Source: GCA-2731375 sp964507245
Lineage (GTDB): Bacteria; Pseudomonadota; Alphaproteobacteria; GCA-2731375
Assembly: GCA_964507245.1 (NCBI GenBank)
Contig: CAZDQC010000001.1
Location: forward strand, 14,572-78,571
Reading direction: 5' to 3'
DNA length: 64,000 nt
In this document: positions 8,863 through 17,117 of the stretch, one piece after another
Numbering within the stretch: position 1 is the first letter of the stretch
How the letters are laid out: each line of letters begins with the position of its first letter
Notes under the pieces: generated by a model
Told to the model about the DNA's origin: nothing
Databases searched by the model: none
What the model saw: only the letters and a program-made list of their open reading frames with translations
Position numbers and translations under genes: made by a program

Positions 8863-9785
8863 AACAGTCGGCGATAGATGCGGTTGGCGATGATAGGCAG
8901 CATGTACATGGGAAGCTGTGCAAGGGCGAAAAATATCACAACATCTGCCTGTGCCTTATCCGCTAGCACAGCGAGTACTAACGCCATATTACAATTGCCA
9001 GCCATATGACCGGTCGTAAATGCGATGCGCCGGCCTGCTGGCAAGAAGATTAGGGAGCCCAATATTTGAAGCGTAGCGTTCGCAAGGAATGCCGCCACAA
9101 CAGTGATTAGGACAAAATTTGGCCGGGTAAAAAATGCTTCTGTCACGCCGGCCATGATTGCGATCGCGATGACTACTAAACAAACTACTATCAATCCATC
9201 AATATGCAGGGCGTGATGACGTAAGCGCACCGGTGTCAGCGCAAAACGCTTTAAAATGATGGCAACAGCGAAGCCGCCTCCAATCATCAATAACAAGCGC
9301 CCCATGAATTCGCCGAGACTAATCTGCATCTCCAAGTTCAGCAGCCAAAGGGACATGGCTGGCAGCGTAAATGGCAGCAAGATATGGTTAAGCACGACCA
9401 CTGCAATTGCGAATGAAGCCTCTAGGCCCAAGATTAGAGCAAATGTGGGCGCCGTCATTATCGGGGCTGATGCGGCCATCAGCACCAGCCCGATTGCCAG
9501 TCCGGTGGGCAGGTGGATGGCTTCCACGACCAAGGACATAATGACAGGGGAAAGAAACAGGCCAAACCCCGTAAACAACACCAGCAAAAGGGGCCGGCGT
9601 AACTGCCCCACGACATCGTTAAAATCAAGCCGCAGTAGCGAAAGAACGAGACTGAAGAAAATCGTAGAAGCCAAGGCCGGGCGTAGAAAGTCAGCCAGAG
9701 GCGGTAAAAAAAGGCCAGTCAAAACACCAAAAGCAAGAAATTTCGTTGCGTGACCGGCTAAGAATTTCAAGCTCAAGGACAGCAT
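8859..9785 (-). CDS. Bile acid:sodium symporter (BASS)-like membrane transporter
   Basis: 308 residues made almost entirely of hydrophobic helices, about 9-10 predicted by eye. The order of helices, the segment LVLMAASAPIMTAPTFALI and the late GNCNMALVLAVL resemble the crossover regions of the BASS/SBF fold. Residue identity to named members cannot be judged here, so this is a family-level call. It overlaps the downstream SDR by four bases and starts 5 bases after the upstream EamA gene ends, so the three form one transcript. The solute is unknown. Confidence 0.7.
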   Translation of the reverse strand: MLSLSLKFLAGHATKFLAFGVLTGLFLPPLADFLRPALASTIFFSLVLSLLRLDFNDVVGQLRRPLLLVLFTGFGLFLSPVIMSLVVEAIHLPTGLAIGLVLMAASAPIMTAPTFALILGLEASFAIAVVVLNHILLPFTLPAMSLWLLNLEMQISLGEFMGRLLLMIGGGFAVAIILKRFALTPVRLRHHALHIDGLIVVCLVVIAIAIMAGVTEAFFTRPNFVLITVVAAFLANATLQILGSLIFLPAGRRIAFTTGHMAGNCNMALVLAVLADKAQADVVIFFALAQLPMYMLPIIANRIYRRLL

Positions 9786-9790
9786 GATAT

Positions 9791-10684
9791 TTACCGTCCT
9801 AGGCTAATCATTACGACACCGGGCACCACCAAAAAGACGGCCATAAGGCTGTTGCGGGTGATATTTTCTCGCCGAATGAATACCATGCTGATCAAAAGCG
9901 TTATAAAGGGGGAGGCCGACACAATTGGGACAACAACGATTAATTCGCCAAGTTGCAGGGCTTTGTTCAGGCAGAAAACGGATATGGCGTTTATGGTACC
10001 GGCAAGAAAGTACCAGCCAGTTCCATATCGAACTCCTAATCGGGGCAAGGTCCGATGGCGAGCTCCGTAAACGCAAATGGCGACGATTAAGGAGACAGAA
10101 AAACTCACTAACCCGGCGAAGTAGGGGCTGGGCAGCTCCACCATGGCGAATTTCGTCACGCCGTCCCCGCTCGCCCGCACGAACGCAGCTAGAAGTGGCA
10201 GGCCAAGGGCCCACAGTGGCCAGGCCCGCTGGGCCTGTCCCCTCCCATTTTGCGCTAAGGTGACGGATCCAGCCATGATTGCGAAAGTGCCGATGATAAT
10301 GGGAAGCGTCAGGCGTTCGTCAAGGAACATAACGCCAAAGGCAGCGGCAAAAAGGGGTGAGGATGCTGCCAGTGTGCTGGTTGGGGTTGGCCCCAGGTAA
10401 TGGACTCCTAGCATGGAGGCGTTAGCCGAGACCGACGGCTTGAACAGTCCAACGGCGGCAAACAACAAGGCGGCGGGCGTGAGCCAATACCAGCTTTCCA
10501 GAAACCACGGTGCTAAAATCCAGTAGCAAATTGTGGTTGCTAGAATTTGCAGCAGTGATCCAGTTTCGGAATCAGTAAAGCGCAAACCTTGATGTAAAAC
10601 CTGAATGGATATAGCAAACAAGGTGGCTGAACCTAATGCCAGCAGGATTGGCGCCAGTGGGTGGAGGCCGGGCATGTTAGCCAT
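9791..10684 (-). CDS. EamA/DMT family transporter
   Basis: 297 residues with ten hydrophobic segments in two EamA repeats, as in the drug/metabolite transporter superfamily. LAASSPLFAAAFGVMFLDERLT is the typical end of repeat one (cited in part as PLFAAAFGVMFLDERL), and ISPFITLLIS-like ASPFITLLISMVFIRRE ends repeat two. ATG 10684 is used; ATG 10675 (MPGLHPL) is possible. It leads a compact leftward set with the BASS-like transporter and the SDR. Probable exporter or importer of a small metabolite; direction and substrate unknown. Confidence 0.88.
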   Translation of the reverse strand: MANMPGLHPLAPILLALGSATLFAISIQVLHQGLRFTDSETGSLLQILATTICYWILAPWFLESWYWLTPAALLFAAVGLFKPSVSANASMLGVHYLGPTPTSTLAASSPLFAAAFGVMFLDERLTLPIIIGTFAIMAGSVTLAQNGRGQAQRAWPLWALGLPLLAAFVRASGDGVTKFAMVELPSPYFAGLVSFSVSLIVAICVYGARHRTLPRLGVRYGTGWYFLAGTINAISVFCLNKALQLGELIVVVPIVSASPFITLLISMVFIRRENITRNSLMAVFLVVPGVVMISLGR

Positions 10685-10689
10685 CCACT

Positions 10690-10873
10690 ACAGTGATGCC
10701 GCGGAGCGGGCAGCCTGCTGGCCGAGGCCATCCTGTGCCGCTGTAGCTGTTCACCGGACGATCCAGTGATTATAGGCATTGTTGGCTACGTCGAGGCCAA
10801 TATTAAACCCAATCAATTCCGTGGGACCGCTAGAAAAAAAATGGGCAGAGGAGAGGTTCCAAGTGTTACTCAT
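10690..10873 (-). pseudogene. Truncated MarR-type (COG5631-like) winged-helix regulator
   Basis: An open frame of 40 codons starts at ATG 10873, overlapping the hydantoinase stop as ATGA, and ends at TGA 10751-10753. It contains WNLSSAHFFSSGP and LDVANNAYNHWIVR, which match the N-terminal part of a widespread alphaproteobacterial MarR-like regulator (pattern SSAHLAAG...NAFSRWIVRCMAAAG). The expected continuation is missing or frame-shifted; only scattered traces (GWP in another frame) remain before the EamA gene begins. The winged-helix part is lost, so it cannot bind DNA. The match is from recall of the family, not a search. Confidence 0.6.
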
Positions 10874-13800
10874 GAAATTGCATCGCCGAATCCTCCACCC
10901 GTTGGCGTCTGAATGACGAAGACATCCTCTGGCCCCATTTCGGTACTATCGCAGCCGCTTAATTCCGCTACGGTACCGTCGATGCGCTCGATCCAACAGC
11001 GCCCGGCTTCGCCGTCGCCACCACCAGCTAGGCCATGGGGTGCGACCTTGCGTCGGCTGGATAAGATAGAGGCTGTCATGGGACGAAGGAAACGGATACG
11101 CCGCAACGTGCCAGAGCCGCCGTGATACTGGCCCTTGCCCCCAGAATTGGGCCGAATAGCGAAGCCGTCCAGCAAAACCGGGAAGCGCCATTCCAAAATT
11201 TCCGGATCTGTTAGGCGAGAATTCGTCATGTGGGCGTGTACTGCGTCAGTCCCGTTGAAGCCTGGCCCGGCGGGGGTGCCACTGCATATAGTTTCATAGT
11301 ACTGTAGCTCGTCGTTGCCGAAGGTGAAGTTGTTCATGGTGCCCTGACAACCGGCCAACTGACCCAAAGCTCCAAAGAGACAGTCGACGATATTTTGTGA
11401 GGTTTCGACGTTACCTGCGACAACCGCTGCTGGAAATTTTGGATTTAACATGCAGTCGTCGGGAATATGTAGTTCGATTGGCTTCAGACAGCCAGAGTTT
11501 AGAGGGATGTCATCTTCCACCATTGACCTGAAGACATAAAGGACCGCCGCGCGGCTGACGGCGGTGGGTGCGTTAAAATTTGTTTCTAACTGGGACGAGG
11601 TACCGGTGAAATCGATCTTAGCGGAGCGTTCCTCATGGTTAATTGAAACCTCCACCCTGATCTTGGAGCCATCGTCCATAGGGCACTCAAAACAACCGGA
11701 TTTTAGCACGTCGATTACCCGTCGTACGGATTCTTCAGCATTGTCCTGGACATGACCCATGTAGGCATGGACCACGGCTAACCCAAAATGCTCCACCACG
11801 CGGCGTAATTCTTGCACGCCCTTTTCACAGGCAGCGATCTGAGCCTTAAGATCGGCGATATTGCTATCCGGGTTTCGAGAGGGATACCTACCTGAGGCCA
11901 AAATTTCCCGTATCTCCTGCTCCAGGAAACGTCCTTTATCCACCAGCTTTATATTGTCGATCAGGACGCCCTCTTCTTCGACATTCTTGCTATAAGGCGG
12001 CATGGAACCGGGGCTAATGCCGCCGATTTCTGCATGATGACCACGCGAGGCTACATAGAACAAAACCTGGGCCTGATCGCCGGCGTTATCGTCATCGAAA
12101 ACCGGGGTAATCACGGTGACATCGGGCAGGTGGGTGCCTCCGTTATAAGGAGCATTCAAGACAAAGACATCACCGGGACGCATGGCCTGCCTGTGGGCGC
12201 GGATCACTGCCTTAATGGATTCGTCCATGCTGCCTAAATGTACGGGCATATGAGGCGCATTGGCGATCAACTCGCCGTTTTGGTCAAATACTGCACAGGA
12301 AAAGTCGAGCCGTTCCTTGATGTTAACGGAATTGGTGGTCTTTTCCAGGACCAGACCCATTTGTTCGGCAATGGACATGAACAGGTTGTTGAAGATCTCC
12401 AGCATGACCGGGTCGGCTTCCGTCCCCACGGCCGTGCGTCTAGGCAGATCTTGAATTCTGTTCAAGATGAAGTGCCCAACATCCGTCAGCTCACCTTGCC
12501 AGCCTGGCTCAATCACTGTAGTGGCGGTATCCTCGCGTAGGATGGCCGGGCCGGTGATCGTATCGCCCGGGTGTAAGTGGTTGCGGTCGATCACTGGTGT
12601 GTTGCGATATTCACCGCCCATATAGGCCTGGACCAATGCCAAGGGCGGGATGGTATCTACCCGTCCGCAGCCCGCCGATTCTAATGGCAGGTCCACCGCT
12701 GGTTCCCCTGCGCCAATGGCTTCAATGGATATGGCCTCGACTACATGCGCCTTAGTGTGGTCGATGAAACCGAATTGCTGTTGGTGCTTCTCCTCGAAGG
12801 CCTGGACGATGCCGTCCTTGTTACCGAAATCTACCATCAGGGCTGTATCTGTGCCTTGATAGCGAATATGTACCTTGCGCAATACCGAAATTCTGTCATC
12901 TGCGATGTCCTGGCTCTTTAACTCTGCCAAACCTTTCGCCGCTAAATTTTTCAGACTGACTTCCAGTTCTACTATCAGCTTATCATCCAAAATGGACTCA
13001 ACTGCCTGCTCCCGCATGGCACGCACGTCTGCCAATCCCATGCCGTAGGCCGAGAGAACGCCAGCTAAAGGATGCAAAAACACTTGCTTCATGCCGAGGG
13101 CGTCAGCCACCAGGCAGGCATGTTGACCGCCGGCACCGCCAAAGGAACTCAGGACATATTCTGAAACATCATAGCCGCGCTGAATCGAAATTTTCTTGAT
13201 GGCATTAGCCATATTTTCAACGGCAATTGTTAAATAACCTTCGGCGATGGCTTCGGGTGCCATTGGATCACCGCCAGCAGCCGTGATTTTGTCTGCTAGG
13301 TTTTTGAATTTTTCCACCACCACCGCATGGTTCAGCGACTCGTCACCTTTGGAGCCAAAGACTTTGGGGAAGAAATCGGGGTTTAGCTTATTTAGCATGA
13401 GATTACAGTCTGTAACCGTTAAGGGCCCGCCGCGGCGATAGCAGGCTGGACCAGGATTGGCGCCGGCGGAATCGGGGCCCACAGTGAACCGGGCGCCGTC
13501 AAAATGCAGGATCGAGCCGCCGCCCGCGGCCACGGTGTGGATGTGCATCATGGGTGCCCGCATTCGGACACCTGCGACTTCACTTTCAAATGCTCGTTCA
13601 AAGTGGCCAGCATAGTGCGAGACATCGGTGGATGTGCCGCCCATATCGAAGCCGATAATCTTCTCGAAATCCGCCATGGCCGTCGTGCGTACCGCGCCGA
13701 CCACACCGCCCGCCGGTCCCGACAGGATGCAATCCTTACCTTGGAACAAACTGGCATCGGTCAGGCCGCCGTTGGATTGCATGAACATCAACTGTGCATC

Positions 13801-14493
13801 GCCCAACTCCGATGCGACCCGGTCCACGTAGCGGCGCAGTATTGGTGACAAATATGCGTCGACAACCGTTGTGTCGCCGCGCCCAACCATTTTCATCAGA
13901 GGACTAACCTCGTGCGAAGTCGATACCTGTGTGAAGCCGATGTCTGATGCAATCTCAGCTACGGCATTTTCATGGGTCGGGTAGCGATATCCGTGAATGA
14001 AAACGATGGCACACGACCGAATACCGTGATCATAAGCTGACTGCAGGCCAGCACTAGCCTCTTCAAGGTCGATTGGGATTCTTTCCTCGCCCTGCGCCGT
14101 GTAACGTCCCGATATCTCGATCACCCGCTCGTACAGCATCTCTGGTAATTGAACGTTCAGGTCGAATAGGCGTGGACGATTCTGATAGCCGATACGCAAG
14201 GCATCGCGGTATCCTTTATTGGTAACCAGCAGTGTGCGGTCACCCTTGCGTTCCAGAAGGGCATTGGTGCCAACGGTTGTGCCCATTTTCACGGACGCGA
14301 TGCAGTCCGTTGGGATGGGATCGGAATTTTCCACACCTAGAAGGTCTCGAATCCCCTGGAGTGCCGCGTCGGGGTATTGCTCCGGGTTCTCTGATAGCAG
14401 TTTATGACTTAGATAACCGGCATCGGGTCGGCGGGCGACAATATCCGTAAAAGTGCCACCACGGTCGATCCAAAAATTCCATTTTTCAGGCAT
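10870..14493 (-). CDS. Hydantoinase A/B fusion, 5-oxoprolinase (ATP-hydrolysing) family
   Basis: 1207 residues joining HyuA (about 1-680) and HyuB (about 690-1207) in one chain, as in eukaryotic-type OPLAH. The HyuA part has FWIDRGGTFTDIVARRP at its N terminus and the actin-like ATPase motifs GFDMGGTSTDVSHY; the HyuB part starts near DPVMLEIFNNLFMSIAEQMG and includes HLGSMDESIKAVI and GGTHLPDVTVITPV. Such enzymes open 5-oxoproline or hydantoin-like rings with ATP. ATG 14493 has GAGG upstream; TTG 14508 is unlikely. A regulator remnant overlaps its stop codon. Substrate range cannot be told from sequence. Confidence 0.93.
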   Translation of the reverse strand: MPEKWNFWIDRGGTFTDIVARRPDAGYLSHKLLSENPEQYPDAALQGIRDLLGVENSDPIPTDCIASVKMGTTVGTNALLERKGDRTLLVTNKGYRDALRIGYQNRPRLFDLNVQLPEMLYERVIEISGRYTAQGEERIPIDLEEASAGLQSAYDHGIRSCAIVFIHGYRYPTHENAVAEIASDIGFTQVSTSHEVSPLMKMVGRGDTTVVDAYLSPILRRYVDRVASELGDAQLMFMQSNGGLTDASLFQGKDCILSGPAGGVVGAVRTTAMADFEKIIGFDMGGTSTDVSHYAGHFERAFESEVAGVRMRAPMMHIHTVAAGGGSILHFDGARFTVGPDSAGANPGPACYRRGGPLTVTDCNLMLNKLNPDFFPKVFGSKGDESLNHAVVVEKFKNLADKITAAGGDPMAPEAIAEGYLTIAVENMANAIKKISIQRGYDVSEYVLSSFGGAGGQHACLVADALGMKQVFLHPLAGVLSAYGMGLADVRAMREQAVESILDDKLIVELEVSLKNLAAKGLAELKSQDIADDRISVLRKVHIRYQGTDTALMVDFGNKDGIVQAFEEKHQQQFGFIDHTKAHVVEAISIEAIGAGEPAVDLPLESAGCGRVDTIPPLALVQAYMGGEYRNTPVIDRNHLHPGDTITGPAILREDTATTVIEPGWQGELTDVGHFILNRIQDLPRRTAVGTEADPVMLEIFNNLFMSIAEQMGLVLEKTTNSVNIKERLDFSCAVFDQNGELIANAPHMPVHLGSMDESIKAVIRAHRQAMRPGDVFVLNAPYNGGTHLPDVTVITPVFDDDNAGDQAQVLFYVASRGHHAEIGGISPGSMPPYSKNVEEEGVLIDNIKLVDKGRFLEQEIREILASGRYPSRNPDSNIADLKAQIAACEKGVQELRRVVEHFGLAVVHAYMGHVQDNAEESVRRVIDVLKSGCFECPMDDGSKIRVEVSINHEERSAKIDFTGTSSQLETNFNAPTAVSRAAVLYVFRSMVEDDIPLNSGCLKPIELHIPDDCMLNPKFPAAVVAGNVETSQNIVDCLFGALGQLAGCQGTMNNFTFGNDELQYYETICSGTPAGPGFNGTDAVHAHMTNSRLTDPEILEWRFPVLLDGFAIRPNSGGKGQYHGGSGTLRRIRFLRPMTASILSSRRKVAPHGLAGGGDGEAGRCWIERIDGTVAELSGCDSTEMGPEDVFVIQTPTGGGFGDAIS

Positions 14494-14562
14494 CTCTTCG
14501 AGCCTCAATATGTTAAATTACAAATGTTTTATTGATGAAAAATTGCTCAAGCAACCTTCCCC

Positions 14563-14584
14563 TGCCGATTTCCTTCCGTCGGCA
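14563..14584. promoter_or_regulatory. Short inverted repeat in divergent promoter region
   Basis: TGCCGA and TCGGCA are perfect 6-base arms separated by 10 bases, between the leftward hydantoinase gene and the rightward DjlA-like gene. It could be an operator or chance; no T tract follows. Confidence 0.25.
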
Positions 14585-14632
14585 TAAGGCTAGCCGTGCG
14601 CGGATGAAGAAAATAATCTAAAAAATTGCAGT

Positions 14633-15358
14633 ATGAGCATTTGGAGCAGATTAGTACGTGGTGTTGGCGATACCTTGGGTGGCCCATTAGGGGCGCTACT
14701 AGGCGACATTGCAAGTCAGGCTGCGGATTCTTTTCGCCAAATCACCAGTGACGATACCGACGGGACCCAGCAGATTGCCTTCACGATCGGCGTGATTGCT
14801 CTTGGTGCCAAGATGGCCAAGGCAGATGGTCAGGTTACTCGAGACGAGGTGGAGGCATTCAAACAGATATTTAAGGTCTCGCCTGAGGACATGAAGGGTG
14901 TTTCACGTGTTTTTAACCAAGCCCGCAAGGATGTGGCGGGTTACGAAGCCTATGCATCGCAGATCGCTCATTTGTTTGAGCCAGCCACTCAAACTTTAGA
15001 GGATCTGCTACATGGTCTGTTTCACATCGCCAAGGCGGACCAGGTTATCCACCCCGCGGAATTGGACTATCTGAAAAAGGTCGCTGAAATATTCGGTTTT
15101 AACGAGGCCGGATTTTCCCGTATAAGAGCCTACCATCTGGGACCTGATTTGGCAGATCCCTATACGATTTTGGGTATAGAACCAAATGCCAGCGAAGAGG
15201 AAATCAAGCGGACTTGGCGGGCGTTGATCCAGGAAAATCACCCTGACCGCGCTATGGCGCGCGGTTTGCCGCAAGAATTTATTGATCTGGCAACGGAAAA
15301 ACTGGCTACCATCAACGATGCCTACGACCGCATCAGTCGTCAGCGTAGTTTTGGCTAG
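14633..15358 (+). CDS. DjlA-like co-chaperone (TerB-like domain plus C-terminal J domain)
   Basis: 241 residues. Residues 45-160 form a helical TerB/DjlA-type domain (TIGVIALGAKMAKADGQVTRDE repeats as LFHIAKADQVIHPAE). The J domain is at the C terminus, residues about 175-240: DPYTILGIEPNASEEEIKR, then the essential HPD in ENHPDRA. J domains stimulate DnaK ATPase. The N terminus (SRLVRGVGDTLGGPLGALLGD) is amphipathic but lacks the transmembrane helix of E. coli DjlA, so the protein is probably cytosolic or peripheral. It is followed 11 bases later by the selenoprotein gene and probably co-transcribed with it. Confidence 0.9.
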   Translation: MSIWSRLVRGVGDTLGGPLGALLGDIASQAADSFRQITSDDTDGTQQIAFTIGVIALGAKMAKADGQVTRDEVEAFKQIFKVSPEDMKGVSRVFNQARKDVAGYEAYASQIAHLFEPATQTLEDLLHGLFHIAKADQVIHPAELDYLKKVAEIFGFNEAGFSRIRAYHLGPDLADPYTILGIEPNASEEEIKRTWRALIQENHPDRAMARGLPQEFIDLATEKLATINDAYDRISRQRSFG

Positions 15359-15369
15359 AAGGATCTATT

Positions 15370-15582
15370 ATGAAAATCAATATTGAATATTGCATGCAAT
15401 GAAACTACGAACCCAATGCCCTCCGTGCGAGGGACCGGATCGCCGAGAGACTAGGCGCAGACGTGACGTTGACTGCCTCTGGCGGCGGTAAATTTGAAAT
15501 TACCGTAGATGGCCGGTTGGCATATTCTAAAAAGGCAATCGGCCGCTTTCCTACAGATGCGGAACTGGATGCATTGGCCTAG
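15370..15582 (+). CDS. SelW/Rdx-family selenoprotein (selenocysteine encoded by TGA at 15400-15402)
   Basis: Conventional gene callers would miss this 70-residue protein because codon 11 is TGA. Read through, it gives MKINIEYCMQ-Sec-NYEPNALRAR at the N terminus and ends at TAG 15580-15582. The CxxU at residues 8-11 directly after a beta strand, followed by Tyr and Ala/Leu-rich helix, is the thioredoxin-like redox site of the SelW/SelT/SelH (Rdx) family. GGGKFEITVDGRLAYSKK matches the family's second half, including the strand-Asp-Gly turn and conserved Phe/Pro of RFPTD. AAGGA sits 8 bases before the ATG. A hairpin fitting bacterial SECIS rules follows the TGA. Expression needs SelA/B/C/D, none of which is in the window. 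The 3' end overlaps the convergent threonine aldolase gene by four bases. Confidence 0.88.
15419..15433 (+). promoter_or_regulatory. Candidate bacterial SECIS hairpin
   Basis: CCCTC and GAGGG pair around the 5-base loop CGTGC. The loop starts 21 bases after the TGA codon and has G at its second position. Published bacterial SECIS rules ask for a short stem, a small apical loop with G among its first two bases, and roughly 16-37 bases from UGA; all are met. The element would be read by SelB while lying inside the coding sequence. Confidence 0.65.
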
Positions 15583-16616
15583 GCGACTACCTTTCGTAAT
15601 GCTTCGGCCGCTTCGGACAATTGTTCCTGGTTGACATCTAGATGGGTAACAGCCCGCATGCGATAGGGCCCCATGGCGCCAATTCGCACGTCGTGGGTCA
15701 GTAAATTCTCAGCCACTGTTGCCGCGTCCATACCTGTTTCCGATACGTCGAAAAACACCAGATTGGTCGGGCAATGATCGAAAATCAGCTTGATGCCCGG
15801 TATTTGAGCAATTTCTCTGCAAAAGGCGCGAGCATTTTTATGATCTTCCGCCAGGCGATCCACATGTTTTTCTAGTGCATAGATGCCCGCCGCTGCGACG
15901 ATGCCGGCCTGCCGCATGGCACCACCGATTTGTTGCTTGAACCGCCAGGCCTTTTCGATGAAGTTCGCGCTGCCAGCTAAGACGCCGCCAATAGGACAAC
16001 CCAAACCTTTGGATAGATCCAGCCAAAGGCTATCGAAATGGCGGCCGTATTCCTTGGCCGAGGTGCCGGATTCTACCACCGCGTTCATTAGCCTCGCACC
16101 ATCCATGTGCGCCGACAAACCATTTTCCTTAGCTGCCTGCGTGACGCTAATAATTTCTTCGATGGGCCAGACGGAGCCGCCACCGGCATTGGTGGTGTTC
16201 TCGACGGAGATCACGCGACTAACCGGTAGGTGCCGGCGCATCGGGCGAATAGCATCACGCACTTGGTCGCCGGTGAAGATACCCAATTTGGTGTGCAGTG
16301 CTCGTGTCTGTGCTCCAGCCAAAGCCGACGGACCACCGCTCTCCGCATTTATGGGATGAGCTGTGTAATCCAAGATAATCTCGTCGCCGGGCTGGCAATG
16401 CACCCGAAAGGCGATCTGGTTGCACATGGTCCCTGAGGGCAGAAAAACAGCGGCTTCCTGTCCCAACAACAGCGCCACCATCTCGCATAATTTGTTGACA
16501 GTTGGATCTTCGAATTGTTGTTCATCACCGACCTCCGCCTCCATCATTGCCTGACGCATCTCGGGGGTAGGTTTAGTGTGGGTGTCGCTATAAAGATCGA
16601 TTCGTGGTGCTTTCAT
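15579..16616 (-). CDS. ltaE: Low-specificity L-threonine aldolase family protein
   Basis: 345 residues, PLP fold type I. The start DLYSDTHTKPTPEMRQAM, the segment QIAFRVHCQPGDEII, the asparagine/aspartate region HMDGARLMNA, and LSKGLGCPIGG with the PLP lysine are those of threonine aldolases, which cleave L-threonine or L-allo-threonine to glycine and acetaldehyde. ATG 16616 has CGGAG 9 bases upstream and was preferred over the longer frame from 16661. It follows the MaoC-like gene by 14 bases on the same strand, so the two are co-transcribed. Substrate may be a beta-hydroxy amino acid other than threonine. Confidence 0.9.
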   Translation of the reverse strand: MKAPRIDLYSDTHTKPTPEMRQAMMEAEVGDEQQFEDPTVNKLCEMVALLLGQEAAVFLPSGTMCNQIAFRVHCQPGDEIILDYTAHPINAESGGPSALAGAQTRALHTKLGIFTGDQVRDAIRPMRRHLPVSRVISVENTTNAGGGSVWPIEEIISVTQAAKENGLSAHMDGARLMNAVVESGTSAKEYGRHFDSLWLDLSKGLGCPIGGVLAGSANFIEKAWRFKQQIGGAMRQAGIVAAAGIYALEKHVDRLAEDHKNARAFCREIAQIPGIKLIFDHCPTNLVFFDVSETGMDAATVAENLLTHDVRIGAMGPYRMRAVTHLDVNQEQLSEAAEALRKVVA

Positions 16617-16630
16617 ATGAGAAACTCCGG

Positions 16631-17110
16631 TCAATCGGTTGATCGGCGGTGGATCATCCATTTGGTAACCATGGTGGTGGTCAGATCGCCATATTGATTG
16701 TGAATTTCATTGTTGAATTCAACGTACCCTAGGTTTGGGCGGCTTTTTAGAGGTCGTGCTTCTATAACCTCCGAGGTAACGGTCAGCACGTAACCTACAA
16801 GAACGGGCGTGCGCCAACGGATGGCATCCCAGCCGGGCGAGACAAAGGCATCCGCTGCACCGAAAGCATCCTTGGACATGCGCCGCCATACTGCGCACAC
16901 ATGGGGGCCTGATGCGATTAAGTCATCCCAGCCCATTGCCTTGGCGGCGTCGCCATCAAGATGAAATGGTTCTGGATCAAACCTCTCAGCGAAAGCAACC
17001 ATTTCGTCCCGCTGCATTTCATATGCGCCGTACACGAACCGGTCGCCCAGAATGAAATCCTCGAAATTGACGTGCGCGGAGAATGGAGGCTGTTCGTTAA
17101 TCGTAGCCAT
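16631..17110 (-). CDS. MaoC family dehydratase (hot-dog fold)
   Basis: 159 residues with one hot-dog domain. FAERFDPEPFHLDGDAAKAMG contains the Asp-x4-His pair of R-specific enoyl-CoA hydratases, and GWDDLIASGPH supplies the following Ser/Gly segment. It therefore likely hydrates or dehydrates an acyl-CoA-like substrate, though some MaoC-like proteins have other roles. It lies 7 bases after the 2-hydroxyacid dehydrogenase gene and before the threonine aldolase gene in a three-gene leftward set. How the three reactions connect is not evident. Confidence 0.9.
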   Translation of the reverse strand: MATINEQPPFSAHVNFEDFILGDRFVYGAYEMQRDEMVAFAERFDPEPFHLDGDAAKAMGWDDLIASGPHVCAVWRRMSKDAFGAADAFVSPGWDAIRWRTPVLVGYVLTVTSEVIEARPLKSRPNLGYVEFNNEIHNQYGDLTTTMVTKWMIHRRSTD

Positions 17111-17117
17111 CCTGTTG

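Noticed and set aside
15358..15582. Reading the TGA in the small redox gene as a frameshift or pseudogene
   Set aside because: The frame is otherwise intact, TGA sits exactly at the CxxC/CxxU position, and a suitable hairpin follows.
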